Counted from the first letter of the stretch, positions 31,194 to 43,422 are shown. The stretch is 64,000 bases of DNA from Costus lasius (GCA_027563935.2 CM050447.1:19670001-19734000); one strand, 5' to 3'. Translations and numbers: made by a program. Notes: generated from the sequence alone by a model not told the origin.

Positions 31194-33806
31194 ATGCGCA
31201 GAAATCTTAGGTCAGGACCACTTGTACCTTTTGATCCTGAGATAAACAACACTCTGAGACTACGAAAGAGATTGAGATTTGAGGAGACACAAGTTATAGA
31301 AGTAGTGGAAATGGCTGAGAGAAGATCTTTGCGCGACTATGCTGCTCCAAATGCACAGGGAGTTCACTCTAGTATCACCAGACCAGCCATTGATGCGAAC
31401 AATTTCGAGATCAAACCGACGTTCATATCAATGCTTCAACAAAATCAGTTTGGAGGATCTCCAATGGAGGATCCTAATATTCATCTATCTCTTTTTCATG
31501 AATTGTGTGATACCATCAAGATTAATGGAGTTTCTGACGATGCGCTAAAATTGTGTTTATTTCTTTTTACTCTCAGGAATCGAGCACGTGATTGGCTGCA
31601 CTCTCAACCTTCTGGAATGTTCACAACTTGGGAGCTGCTGTCCAATGCTTTTCTCATGAAATACTTCCCTCCCAGTAAGACGATTCAATTAAGAAACCAG
31701 ATCACAGGATTTGCTCAGAAGGAAGGAGAATCTCTTAGTGAAGCATGGGAGCGATATAATGAATTGCAGAGGAAGTGTCCTCACCATGGCTTGGAGCGAT
31801 GGGTTTTAATTGAAACATTTTATTATGCTTTGCTTAATCAAACACGCCTCACTGTTGACGCTGCTGCAGGAAGAGCCTTCATGAACAAGACAGTGGATGA
31901 GGCTTACCAGATGATTGAAAAGATGGCTCTTAACCAAGAACAGAATTCAAGAGAAAGAGGAGTGATATATCGACCTCCTCATGGTAAGGATAATGGTAAC
32001 GATTTTCGCACCCTAGCTGAGAAAGTTGAATATTTGTGCAATCGTTTTGATACTTTTAAAATACAAACTCATGTTATTTCTTCTTCTGTCACTTGTGAGA
32101 TTTGTGGTAATCATGGTCATGTTTATGAGGATTGCAAAATAATTGTTGATAGGGGTGAGGAACAAGTAAATTCTTTAGGGAGTTACAACCAAAGTAGATC
32201 TTATGACCCCTACTCTAATACCTATAATCCTGGATGGAGGAACCACCCTAACCTTTCATGGAAAAGCAATAATCATGATAATGGGCAGAACGAAAATAGG
32301 GGGTTCCAACAAAGACAGTCAAACCAGAGTCAAACCCAAAAATCTAGTTTAGAAGAGATACTTACTGAATTTATGGGTTTCCAGAAAAAACAGAGTGATG
32401 AGATGAATGAAAGACTGAAACGGATCGACTCTAGTATGAATGAGAGGATGAATCAAATGGATTCTAGGATAGATGGTATTATTGCCCATAATAAAATTTT
32501 AGAGTCACAAATTGCACAGCAGGCTAGCACCTCTTACAGACCCCCTGGGAAACTACCCTCTAAGCCCGACCCTAACCCTAGGGAGTATTGTAATGCCATA
32601 ATGACTAGAAGTGGAAAACAACTAGAGGAACCAAAGGGGGAAGTTGAGAACAATAGAAAAGAGCCTAGTCTTGATCATGATAAGGATTGTGATTTTGAAA
32701 AATCTACTGAGCATGAGCAGTCCCATGATAATTTGTCACCCCACAAGGATGATGAACCAAAAGGTGATTTGCCATGTAAAGATGATAATTCTAAATCTAA
32801 TTCTCATTCACCATATAAACCACCTATTCCTTTTCCCCAAAGGATTATGCAAGCTAAGTTAGATAGACAGTTTGGGAAATTTTTGGAAGTTTTGAAGAAG
32901 TTGTATATTAATATTCCTCTCATTGATGTTATTTCTCAAATGCCTACATATGCAAAATTTTTAAAAGAAATTTTATCTAACAAGAGAAAAATAGAAGATT
33001 ATGGCACTGTTGCTTTAACTGAAGAATGTAGTGTCATCATTCAAAACAAGCTACTACCCAAATTGAAAGATCCAGGTAGCTTTTCTGTCCTCTGTTCTAT
33101 TGGGAGTGTTACTTTTGACCGAGCCTTATGTGATCTCGTTGCTAGTGTTAGTCTAATACCTTTGTCTGTATGCAGGAAACTGAACATTGGAAAGCTCAAA
33201 CCAACCTCAATGTCTTTGCAACTTGCTGATTCAACAGTAAAGTATCCGGTTGGTATTTTAGAAAATGTTCCTGTTCAAATTGGTAAGTTTTTCATACCTG
33301 CAAATTTTATAGTTCTTGATATGGAGGAAAATTTAAAAAACCCTATTATACTTGGTAGACCTTTTTTGGCCACAGCTGGAGCTCTCATTGATGTGAAAAA
33401 AGAAAAATTAACATTTGATATTTGTGGTGATTTAATTGAATTTGACTTAACTGATTCTTTAAAAAGGGCATCACACTCAGGGACATGTTGTAGCATAGAA
33501 ACAATTGATGAGGAGGTTGTTTGTGACATGCATATTTTATTTGAAGAACCTTCTGAATTTGATACATTTTCTGAGTGTGCTAATCAAGAATTTCAGGAAA
33601 GGGCAGCAAAGAAGAAGAAGAGGAGACGAAGGGGGAAAGGAATATCAAAATTGCTTGAAGAAGTAAAAAGGCTCATAAATAAATTTGGATACTGTTTCAA
33701 GTTTGAGCCTTATGTTCTTAAGAGCCCTGAACGAGACACAGAGAAATCAGGATGGCTACCAAAGATACAATCACGATCAAATCTGAGTGTTGAACGGTCA
33801 AACTAA
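31194..33806 (+). CDS. Athila-like gag-pro polyprotein
   Basis: An open frame of 870 codons starts at ATG 31194 (an in-frame TTG at 31167 also exists). Gag capsid text RRSLRDYAAPNAQG, ANNFEIKPTF, GVSDDALKLCLFLFTLRNRA and EAWERYNELQRKCPHHGL is characteristic of Athila gag. A zinc knuckle CEICGNHGHVYEDC (C-x2-C-x4-H-x4-C) lies at about residues 301-314. A charged linker with a coiled-coil-like stretch follows. A retropepsin-like domain begins near residue 635. Its active-site loop reads CDLVASVSLIPLSV where the lineage normally has D-L-G-A/S-S, so the conserved Gly is Val (codon GTT 33138-33140) and protease activity is doubtful. A C-terminal basic KKKKRRRRGKG run follows. Having no stop over 2.6 kb in a decayed neighbourhood suggests a recent or selected gag. 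There is no polymerase downstream. Confidence 0.9.
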   Translation: MRRNLRSGPLVPFDPEINNTLRLRKRLRFEETQVIEVVEMAERRSLRDYAAPNAQGVHSSITRPAIDANNFEIKPTFISMLQQNQFGGSPMEDPNIHLSLFHELCDTIKINGVSDDALKLCLFLFTLRNRARDWLHSQPSGMFTTWELLSNAFLMKYFPPSKTIQLRNQITGFAQKEGESLSEAWERYNELQRKCPHHGLERWVLIETFYYALLNQTRLTVDAAAGRAFMNKTVDEAYQMIEKMALNQEQNSRERGVIYRPPHGKDNGNDFRTLAEKVEYLCNRFDTFKIQTHVISSSVTCEICGNHGHVYEDCKIIVDRGEEQVNSLGSYNQSRSYDPYSNTYNPGWRNHPNLSWKSNNHDNGQNENRGFQQRQSNQSQTQKSSLEEILTEFMGFQKKQSDEMNERLKRIDSSMNERMNQMDSRIDGIIAHNKILESQIAQQASTSYRPPGKLPSKPDPNPREYCNAIMTRSGKQLEEPKGEVENNRKEPSLDHDKDCDFEKSTEHEQSHDNLSPHKDDEPKGDLPCKDDNSKSNSHSPYKPPIPFPQRIMQAKLDRQFGKFLEVLKKLYINIPLIDVISQMPTYAKFLKEILSNKRKIEDYGTVALTEECSVIIQNKLLPKLKDPGSFSVLCSIGSVTFDRALCDLVASVSLIPLSVCRKLNIGKLKPTSMSLQLADSTVKYPVGILENVPVQIGKFFIPANFIVLDMEENLKNPIILGRPFLATAGALIDVKKEKLTFDICGDLIEFDLTDSLKRASHSGTCCSIETIDEEVVCDMHILFEEPSEFDTFSECANQEFQERAAKKKKRRRRGKGISKLLEEVKRLINKFGYCFKFEPYVLKSPERDTEKSGWLPKIQSRSNLSVERSN

Positions 33807-35178
33807 TGACCATTAAATTAGCGCTTCTTGTGAGGCAACCCAAGCACTTTGCTTTAGCTTGTTTTCTTTTACTTTATTTTTGTTTTGTTCTTTCTTATAA
33901 CTAATTTTTCTTTTCCTTTTGTAGGTGAAAAAAAAAATTAAGGCTCTGGTGATTCGAACCCGAAGACACAGAAGATAATTGGATCTGACACGAACTAGTA
34001 GAGCTCTGTGAGTATTTTTCCTTCCTACTCATCCGCATTCCATCTTTTATATTTTTCTAATAATCCATGTGTTCAAATGGAAGATGAATACTTCAAACTT
34101 CTTGTGCTCACATGCCACGGATCCTCGCCTTTTGATCTTATTGATAGATATTTCGATTTGGTTGTGTTGACACAATATGATGATGATGTATAGAAGGATT
34201 TTTCTGAAAATACTACAAACACAATGCCAAAATTTTTAACGAATTATCATGCATATCAATTTCTGGAAATTAGAAATAGATTTTATATGTTGAATTTATT
34301 TCTCTGATATAATCTATTTATTGGAAATGTTTCATTAATTGATGCATGAAATTCTAGGTAAATGCATTGTTTAGTGAATGCAATGTTGAAGTGAAATAAT
34401 TCTTTTGAATAAAATGAGCATATTTGCACATATTATTGAGTTGATATCAAATGATTAATCTAGTTAATCTTTATAATCTTTTATGTTATTTGTTGGGAAA
34501 AAGATATCCAAATCCATGAGAAAGGATGACTCCCCTACTTGGCACTATATAAAATTAACAGTGGGACCTAAAGGTATGGGTTGAAGTCCACAAAAAGAAA
34601 AAGAATAACTCCTCTTCTTGGCATTGTGTTCACAATGGTACCTAAGACAAGAGTTGAAGTTCATTGCAAAAGTGTGTATCTATGTAGATGCATGCCAAGA
34701 GAGAGCTCCTTTCACATTGACTCATCTGTCTCAAGAAAATTCTTTCTACCTATGAGATATGAGTTCTATTATGTGTGGTTATGTGACCAACATACTCTAA
34801 ATTCGTCATCGGAAAAAGGGTGGTAATCGATTTAGAGAATGTCAAGGACAAAAAAAAAATGATGAGTGGAAAAAGATTTGGAGATCCTATTCCTGTAAAC
34901 AAAAATATATTAGATGAAAATCTCAAAAACAAGATTAATTCATGAAGTTGAAATTCTATTATCATGCATGTTGCGAACTTTTATTTAATTGAATTATTGA
35001 CTCTTAAAGATTAATTTCAGAAGACGATGTATTTACTTGAAAATTTTGTGTGAAATTGATAAAATTCTCTATGGATGATTATATTCTAGAAATTTATTCG
35101 TCATATGAAAATTTATGTTCCAATACTCAGTATTGATTTCTTTATTTACTTGAGGACAAGCAAAGTTTGAGCCTTATG
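33807..35178 (+). other. Athila-like non-coding 3' internal region
   Basis: It begins with TGTGAGGCAACCCAAGC (about 33828), wording commonly found downstream of the coding region in Athila/Tat elements. Nothing in it encodes pol or an envelope-like protein. The sequence TTGAGGACAAGCAAAG (about 35151) just before the 3' LTR is a typical pre-LTR motif. Confidence 0.6.
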
Positions 35179-37132
35179 TGTTTGATGACTCCAAATTTCA
35201 TAGTATTTTTCATACTTATTTGGTAGTCTTTTGAGCCATAGTCTTACTCTTTTACCTTGCTTTTATACCCTTTTCTACCAAATACTTCGGAATCTACACA
35301 ATCTTTGGTTTTTAATCAATTTCAGGTAAAAAGGCATCATTATCACTGGTTTTCGAGCAATATCAATGCATAAATGAGTTCTAATCATCAAGAGGAGCCT
35401 ACCCATAAAATTTCAACTCAAAAAGGTTCTTCTAGCAAAAATACGGCATTGTCGTGTAAATATACACGGTACCGTATTTCACCGCTTTCAATCAGACGAA
35501 AATATGGTGCTGCCGTATTTTGTCCCAGAATGATCACGGTACCGTATTTTGCTCTGATTTCATCCAGAAGACCTAAGCGAGAATACGGCACGGCCGTGGA
35601 CGTGTACACGGTGCCGTATAATTGGACAAATTTAACCAGAAAGTTTTGACACAAATACGGCACTGCCGTATGAATCTTCACGGTGCCGTATTTTCTGTCA
35701 ATTCTGACCAGAAGGATTTGGCAAGAATATGACACTGCCATATTTTGGAGAAAAACTCTCACGGCACTGTAATTTTTGTCCGGAACTCACAGAATGAAAT
35801 ACGGCACTGCCGTATGAATCGTCACGGTGCCGTATTTTGGAACTCAGAATTCTGATTTTTTTCGCCCGATTCTTGCAAAGACCATATCTTTTAATCCAGA
35901 CCTCCAAATTGAGATCCGAAAGAGGCGGTGGACTCGTCTTTAAGAGGAGAAAACACAGAAAGTAAAAAAAAATGAATTTTATCATGAATCCATGGAGAAA
36001 TTGAGGGAGAGACAGAATTGCTAGGGTTCGTCGGTTCTCCACCTATAGACCACCTCCGGCCACAATTTTTGATAGAGAGCTTCATCTGGTAAAGGAGAAC
36101 ACGCACCTCAAGTTCCAGAGCATTCGGAGTTGAATTGAAGGAGAAATCGACACAACAGTGGTGACGGCGCTGTTCAAAGCAAATTACGGGCTATAATTTC
36201 ATTACAGCCCTATTTTGTAATCTTTCTTCCCTCTTTTCGATTCCTTATAACTTTGAGAACATGTTTTATTGTAATCCTTTTATCATGGTAGCTTAATCTT
36301 TTTATGGGACATGGGGGTATAATCTCTTTGTTTTTTAATGGCTAGAAAACCCTAATTTTGTCAAACTGATTTTATTATGATAATTTTACTCTTGTGATTG
36401 ATTGTTCTTTAATTCTCCTTTGTGTCTTAAATATCAGCATGTTTTAGAATTTTGTGAAGTAGATCGAGAGGTTGATTGTTTGAAATTCGGAACCCTAGGA
36501 ATTATTGAGTTTGGAACTACCATAAGAGATTAGGTTGTTCTTCGAATTCTGATTTTTAGAGTGCTATAATGCCTTGTTGAATTTCTGATACTTTGGATTG
36601 AGTTAATGTGTAGACTTGATTTGATATTGCAAGAGATTGAGTATCGAGTCGTTGGAAATCCTTGAGTAAAACTAGTGTTGAGACTCTGATGCACGAGAGT
36701 GATCTTTGAGTTTCCACTTGAGGTGATTAACCTAGAATTCGGATGCACGAGAGTGATCCTTGAGTTCTTAGCTGATGGTTTACTTATTTTCAGCATTGAA
36801 TAAATCTTGCGCGAGAGTGGGGATCGGTTCTTTGTATGATTGTCTGCGCGAGAGCGAGACAATTTATTTATAAAGTAAATTTTACCTTTACCATAATAGA
36901 ATTAGATTGACAAATACTTATCTTAATCTAGTTATTAGAAATTAAAGTAGATGAACCCCTAGTCCCGATTTCCTCTCTGATATTTTCTCTGTGTTCTTTT
37001 CGATAGTTTGATTCACTATTTTTTGATTGCCTAGCTAGCGAGAAATCGATTATTCAGTACCTGACAACAAGGTCTCTGTGGTTCGATATATATTTTATTA
37101 CTTCGAGTATCCGTGCACTTGCGGACACAACA
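35179..37132 (+). repeat. Athila-like 3' LTR
   Basis: The LTR is about 1.95 kb, starting TGTTTGATGACTCC and ending ACACAACA. The exact first base is uncertain by two (TGTG is ambiguous). It contains the ~72-bp hairpin array at 35436-35850. Antisense frames of 114 codons in this region are by-products of the array. Confidence 0.85.
35436..35850. repeat. ~72-bp tandem array of palindromic units in the LTR
   Basis: About six units each contain a palindrome of the type ATACGGCACTGCCGTAT and, 5-15 bases later, CACGGTGCCGTATTT, which can also pair with the first. Unit starts at about 35581, 35653, 35725 and 35798 are 72-73 bases apart; earlier units (35440, 35505) are less regular. Spacer words such as TCTGACCAGAAGG recur. 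The unit at 35725 has lost symmetry by point changes. Confidence 0.85.
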
Positions 37133-39814
37133 CTTCACAGCTTGAAGACTAGGGATGTCGTTTCCGATGAGTAGTATGTCGTCGACATACAAGACCAGAA
37201 ATGTCACCAAGCTCCCACTGAATTTTCTGTATACACACGCGTCATCTTCACTCTTGATAAAGCCGTAATCTCTTACTGCCTCATCAAATCGAAGATTCCA
37301 ACTTCGAGAAGCTTGCTTACCCATAAATGGATCTCTTTAGCCTGCAGACCTTATTGGCCTCTGCAGGATGGATGAAACCATCAGGTTGTGTCATATACAC
37401 ATCCTCTGTCAGCCTTCCATTAAGGAATGCTGTCTTCACATCCATCTGTCATATCTCATAATCGTGATATGCAGCTATAGCAAGCAAGATTCGAATGGAT
37501 TTGAACATGGCAACTGGCGAGAAGGTTTCGTCATAGTCCACCCCGTGGACTTGTCTAAATCCTTCAGCCACAAGTCTACCCATATAGGTAACTATGTTGT
37601 CATCCATGTCAGTCTTCCTGTTGAAGACCCATTTACACCCTATAGGTTTTACCCTATCAGGTATTTCAACCAAATCCCAGACTTGGTTAGCCGACATGGA
37701 ATCCATCTCGGATCTCATGGCCTCAAGCCATTTCTCAGAGTCCGGTCCAGCGACCGCCTCATCATAGGTCTTGGGTTCATCCTCAATGATGAAGATCTCT
37801 TCGTGTTAGGTCGGCAGCGACCCGTACCTCTCAGGTGCATAACGAATCCTCCTAGACCTACGCGGGGCCTGTGTCTGAGCCTCCAGTTGCCCAGCAACCG
37901 GTGCAGGTGGCTCAGGTTCCATCTCATCTGCTGTGTCTTGTGGTTGCACCTGGACCTCATCCAAGTCAAACTTCCTCCCACTGACTTCTTTCTTGAGAAA
38001 TTCATTCTCGAGAAAGACAGCACCCTGAGCAACAAAAACTTTGTTCTCACTAGGAATATAGAAGTAATATCATTTAGTTTCCTTAGGATATCCCACAAAC
38101 ACGCATTTATCAGATCTGAGTTCTAGCTTGCTAGAATCCTGACGTTTGACATAAGTCTCACATCCCCAGACTCTGATAAAAGAGAGATTCAGTCATCTCC
38201 CACTCTATATCTCGTACGGAATCTTGGAGACACTTTTAGATGGAACAATATTCAGTATGAAAGAAGCAGTCTCAACTGCATGTCCCCAAAACAAGGGTGG
38301 TAGAGTTGCATGACTCATCATAGATCGAACCATGTCCAACAAGGTTCGATTTCTCCTCTTAGACACACCATTCCATTGAGGTGTTCCAGAAGGAGTGAAT
38401 TGGGACAGAATCTCACACTCTCTAAGATAGTCAAAGAACTCACAGCTCAGGTACTCTCCACCACGATCTGATCGAATAGCCTTAATAGATCTACCAAGCT
38501 GGTTCTCTACTTCATGTCTGAACTCCTTAAATTTCTCAAATGATTCGGACTTATGTCTCATCAAATAGATATAACCATATCTATTAAAGTCATCAGTAAA
38601 TGTGATGAAGTAGTTGTACCCTCCTCTGGCTTGTTTACTGAATGGCCCACACACATCACTATGTATGAGATCCAACAAACCTCCTGCCCTCTCACCGATC
38701 TTGGTGAAGGACGCTTTTGTCATCTTCCCTAATAAACATGGCTCGCAAGTATCAAACTCCTCCAAGGAGGTTGAATCTAACAATCCATTTGCATGGAGTT
38801 ATTGAATGCGATTCTTGTTTATATGGGTTAATCGACAATGCGAAAGGTACGTACTAACTGAACCATTTAGTTTGATCCTTTTATGATTTATGTTACATAT
38901 AGAGTTATCCATGTCCAAGACATATAATCCACTGCACAAGGTACCCTTCCCATAAAACATATTTACAAATGAAAAAGAACAAGAGTCCTCTTTTATTTCA
39001 AATTTAAATCCTTTCTTTGCCAAGCAAGGAATAGATACAATGTTTTTGGTAAGGGAAGGTACTTAATAGCAATGATCTAACTCTAACTGAAGTCCAGAAG
39101 GCAAGGAGAGTGTCAAAAGTCCTACAGCAACAACAGCAACCTATGCTCCATTTCCAACTCGTAAGTCAATCTCTCCAGACCGCACCAATCTACTTTTCCT
39201 AAGCTCATGCATATTTGTACAAATATGAGCTCCGCATGCGGTATCCAATACCCATGACATAGAAGTAGAAAGGTTGACTTCGGTAACATAAATACCTGAG
39301 CCAGAGGATGAAGCCCTGCTTCTCTTCTCCTCGTTCTGAAGTCGCACCATGTCCTTCAACATGTGATGTGGCCCTCCACATGAATAGCACCTGTTATTCC
39401 TGATCCTTTCCATCTTTAGTTTCAGTTCCTTGGTTAAACCTTTCGGTTCACCACACTGAATGACTACTTTGGGAGTGTTGAGCTCAACCAATTCATTGAA
39501 GAGCTGCCTTAGATTATAAATAATCTCAAAAGCACTCTGAGATTCATATTGCCCTCTAAATTCAGGCGACATGATGGTTAGCATCAAATTAGCAACCTCC
39601 AAAGTATCAGCCTGATGCTTATCAAAAGCATCCTTCTCAGCCGCTGAGGCCGAGTATGGAAGTGGCTCTGGAATGGCTGCTCAAGGACATAGAGCTTCCT
39701 CTCGAGCTTAAGGACAATCCTCAAGTTCCGATACCAGCCCATCAAGTTGGATCCAACCAACTTGTCCTTTTCCAGGATAGATCGCAGTGACCATTTGCTA
39801 TTGTTCGTAGCCAT
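37133..39814 (-). pseudogene. copia gag-protease-integrase-RT (pseudogene)
   Basis: Reading on the minus strand from ATG 39814: gag start MATNNSKWSLRSILEKDKLV, with a frame break near 39650; a damaged zinc knuckle (CYSCGGPHHMLKDM, last Cys lost); protease WVLDTACGAHIC near 39240; integrase with CEPCLLGKMTKASF, DVCGPF, SDRGGEYLSCEF and TPSGTPQWNGVSKRRNRTLL (38205-38783); then reverse transcriptase with WDLVEIPDRVKPIGCKWVFN (about 37600) and LYVDDILLIGNDIPSLQAVK (about 37150-37210). Several frame breaks separate these blocks. The text ends abruptly at the Athila 3' LTR; the next expected copia segment is missing. Confidence 0.88.
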
Positions 39815-41448
39815 TGATCTACAACAACCAAGATAGTAGATTAGTACTACTTTGAATTATTTAATCTGGACTTGTATTAAATGATTATGGCTCTCACTAT
39901 TTTAATCGAATTGACAACCCACAAAGTCAATCGGGAAATCCAAGATTTCCTAGTGAGATGGGATCCTTATTCCACATGAGACTTCGCGTCCCACGAGGGT
40001 GGGATGAGATGCACAAAGTGACTCATGCTTCTTAAGGTGGGCACGCCGGCCGATTGCACCCAGGCAATTCCCCTTCTCAAGATAGTTCAAGCATTCTATG
40101 CCCAGCTAGGGCTGGAACAACACAAAACCCTAACCTCTCGAGGCTGCCTCTAGAGTTCCATCATGTGACCACCACATATGAAAAACTAGTCAAGTCTAAC
40201 CTGACCGTTATGCCCAGGGCCAACGAGATTCCTTGCGAAGGCACGCCCAGATTTTTAACTGGACTGGGGAAACCATTGCCACCACACGCCTTCTAAAGAT
40301 AAGTGGGTGTGTCCCACGTGGGTGGAAAACAGTGCACAACACCACTGATCGATAGCTTGACGAGGGCTACGCGTCAGAAGACTACGTGCTTGATATTGTT
40401 TTGAGGGTTTTTGAGGTCTCATCATCTTAGTTTTATTTTTTGTCTAACATTACAGGCATGCAATCCTATAGTGATATCAAAATGATAAAACACATCCAGG
40501 CATGCTTTTGCAGATATTAAAAGCAGTAAACAAGCGATGTGGTCATAGCCTAATCAACACATTGAACCATCACATGCCAAAGGATGTTCAATGCTTGACC
40601 TAGGTGACAAGCCCCAACAAGACCTAACCTAGCCGCCACTAGGCTATACCTTCAAGTGCGGCTCCAAGGTCCTTCACACCAAGGCATAGCACACAAACCC
40701 TAGGGTTCGGCCAAGACCTTGATGGCTCCTCCATGCATGATGCGCCATCATGCTTGTGCCAAGAGGGATAGCACACAAACCCTAGGGTTCGGCCAAGCCC
40801 TTACTTGCGCCGCCAAGCAAGATGCGCCATCATGGTTGATGCACCAAGATGCAAGCTCCATGAGGGATGCGCCCTTAATCTTCTTTGTGCGTTTACAAAA
40901 CAAAAAGAAAAAGCGGCACTCAGGCCTCACATAAATACATCATAGGCATACAAGGGGCTTGACTATGACCACAACACGATGCACAATCATCTCATGCTTT
41001 TCTATATGCTCATGAAAACATAAAACTTTAGTTTTAGTTTCTAAGAAAACGTGTCTTTCAACCTCAACGTTCGTTCGCAAATCTAGGATTTTTCATTTCT
41101 CTTAGGAGTCTACAAGTGACGCATGCATGCTCCAAGCACGCTTGCCGTCTACCATTGCAATCCTTAACCTGCCAAGATTAGGACAATCACCATGCCCCAT
41201 AATCTTTGACAAGTCCCACACAGTAGGTCTATCCTATATGCGTGGGGAGAAATTAATTCTCTCACATATGGGTCTATCCCACCATGTGAAGAAAGCGAAA
41301 AACAAAGAGATCGAATAGATGTTAGAAATGAAAAACTTACAATTTTTTTTACTTAGAAAAATCCATGCGCATATGCAAATTTTCGAAAAATTTCAGATGG
41401 CATGTGAGCATACAATCAAAGCATAAAACACCGTTCGAGTTCGCAAGT
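39815..41448 (-). other. copia untranslated leader
   Basis: About 1.6 kb separates the PBS and the gag start, with no frame of note. An imperfect direct repeat built around AAACCCTAGGGTTCGGCCAA occurs at about 40695 and 40778. A long leader is usual for this copia group. Confidence 0.6.
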
Positions 41449-41462
41449 TGGCTCTGATACCA
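41449..41462 (-). other. copia primer binding site (tRNA-iMet type)
   Basis: On the minus strand TGGTATCAGAGCCA lies one base inside the 5' LTR. It matches the initiator-Met tRNA 3' end used by most plant copia elements. Confidence 0.9.
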
Positions 41463-41463
41463 C

Positions 41464-43417
41464 TGTTGGGAAACCCCCGAGGATTTTAAAATTTTAGAAA
41501 CAAGCACAGCGGAAGCAATCCCCGAAACAGGCCAGTCCCAAAAAAAAAAACAGAAGATCGAATCATGCGAAGGAATCGACACGGTGAGTAGGAGATGATA
41601 CCTTGCAGCGAAGAGAAGGATGCGATGTAGGCGCCCAAATGTTCGCCCTCTGCAGTCTCGCACACAGCCGACGCTCGAGTTCTCTTCTTCCACGCCCGGT
41701 GCTAGCCTCGGGAAGAAGATCCACGCTTCTTGGGAGTCCTCAAGAACTTGCGCCGCTCACAAGTAGAAGGCACCAAGGAGAGGGATGATGGAAACTCGCC
41801 AAGGTCCAACCTTGCGAATGCCAAGAGGAGAGGAAGAAGGAGAAATCGCCAAGCTCCAAGCTTGCGAATCAAGTCTTCAAGTGAGAGTCTCAAAGGGGAA
41901 AGCTTCAAGCTTGCGAATGAAGTCTCCCCACGCGAGTCTCTCGAAGACTTCTCCTCGTCCAGAACTATTCCTCTCAACCCTCCTAGCCCTTATATAGAAA
42001 TCATGATGACCTCTGGTATTCTAAAATAAATTCAGAATTAATCTCTGTAATAAATTCATCATTAATTGTAGAATTAAATTCATAATTAATTATAGAATTA
42101 AACTCTGAATTAAAGTCTCATAATGGCCATTAATAGCATGACTCTTCAAATTCAGAATTAAATTCGTAATTAAATCCAGAATTAAATTCATCATTAAACT
42201 CAAAATTAATTACAGAATTAAATACATAATTTAATTCCCAGAATTAAATACATGATTTAATTCACCATGATGTCTATTGGGCCTAGGCAACTTATTGTCA
42301 TGGCCCATTATGCCTGACGGCCCATTGGTCCGTGCTCCAAGCTTAGACTTCATTTAGCCCATTTGGCCCAAATGGCCAATTCTGCCTATTTAGCTCATCC
42401 GACCCATTTGGCCTACTGGGCCCATTTGGCTAATCTGGTCCAAAAATGAAGTTAGCTCCAATAAGTCTCATCCATTTCATCAGGCACAGTGGCGCTGATG
42501 AATTCTCCCAAAGAGATCCGAGTTATCCAATAACTTGATCATTAGGTTGCTCGATCATTACGAGAATCCGAGTATCAAGTTGTGCGACCCTGTAGGTTCC
42601 TCTGACGTTGGCAGTGATGAACTCAGGTCATCACAAGCAGTGAGTGGCATCTAGCAGTGCATCGCTGCTACCCAAGTCTTCGGAATGGATATCAGCATCG
42701 ACATCCCCATCATCGCAACAAGATACCGATGCATTACAGTCTCTTTGCCAAACTGATATCCGATTGGACAAAGTGTGTCACCACTTTATTTTCATCCAAT
42801 CTCTTGGTCATGACTAAATCAGACATTCACCTGGGTATGGCCATACACTTTCAGTTATGCAACCATAGGGGGGCCCCGTGGATATCAAGCTTCTCGCATG
42901 AAGGGGCAAATCCTATTTCTGTTCATTGATCTTCTCATATGGGTCATGACATACCCAATGACAACCATTATGACCTCCCTGCTACGGTGAGGCGTTAGGT
43001 TGTATCAAAGTATATCCCTAACCATATAGAAGAGTCAATGACCTCAAGTTAAGGGATCAATGCATCTCCTGTCACTTGTGAGCTTAACTCATGACACCAA
43101 GTTAGAGCCTCACAGCGGGTCGGTCCAATATATCCACCACTGATATACCCATATGCCTGCGTTAGCACCCCATGCCTAACCAGCTCATATACCAGTCTCA
43201 CATGTACCAGAGCTGTCTCTTATCCACTCAGGTACTCGACTGGGGACACACCGTTTGAGCACAGATACAATCTGTCTCCAGGGACATTATTATCCATGTA
43301 CATAATCGCATATGTAAACACAACATAATAACGACAATGCCAGAATGATAGATTAAATACCAATGTCAAGTAGTACAATCTTGACCAACAACGAGTCCAA
43401 GGGCATATACACCAACA
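41464..43417 (-). repeat. copia 5' LTR
   Basis: The LTR is 1,954 bases, TGTTGGG to CCAACA in plus orientation, with intact dinucleotide ends. It is collinear with 28136-30171 apart from two short deletions. As the element lies on the minus strand, this LTR carries its promoter. Confidence 0.92.
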
Positions 43418-43422
43418 CGTCT

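Larger units (their letters stand above)
30713..37132 (+). mobile_element. Athila-like Ty3/gypsy element, gag-pro only
   Basis: The order is a truncated 5' LTR (30713-31018), PBS, gag-pro frame (31194-33806), non-coding 3' region, and full 3' LTR (about 35179-37132). There is no reverse transcriptase, RNase H or integrase, and too little room for them, so this copy is non-autonomous (TR-GAG-like). The last 306 bases of both LTRs differ at about ten positions by eye. The element lies inside copia pol; the copia text either side does not meet, so sequence was lost at its left border. Confidence 0.88.
28136..43417 (-). mobile_element. Ty1/copia LTR retrotransposon (Angela/Tork-like)
   Basis: Two LTRs (28136-30171 and 41464-43417) are flanked by CGTCT target duplications (28131-28135 and 43418-43422). 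The PBS TGGTATCAGAGCCA (minus strand, 41449-41462) matches initiator tRNA-Met, and a purine tract lies next to the other LTR (30172-30182). Domain order on the minus strand is gag, protease, integrase, reverse transcriptase, RNase H, which is the copia order. It interrupts LINE ORF1 between two parts of one reading frame and is itself interrupted by an Athila-like element at 30713-37132. The two LTRs differ by roughly 4 percent over the first 280 bases by eye, mostly transitions, apart from indels. Confidence 0.92.

Noticed and set aside
2902..35850. CRISPR-like regular arrays (21-bp array, 72-bp array)
   Set aside because: No unique spacers of constant length and no cas genes; the contexts are a plant transposon coding repeat and an LTR.
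35418..36042. Two 114-codon minus-strand frames in the Athila-like LTR
   Set aside because: They run through the palindromic array and LTR; composition reflects the repeat.
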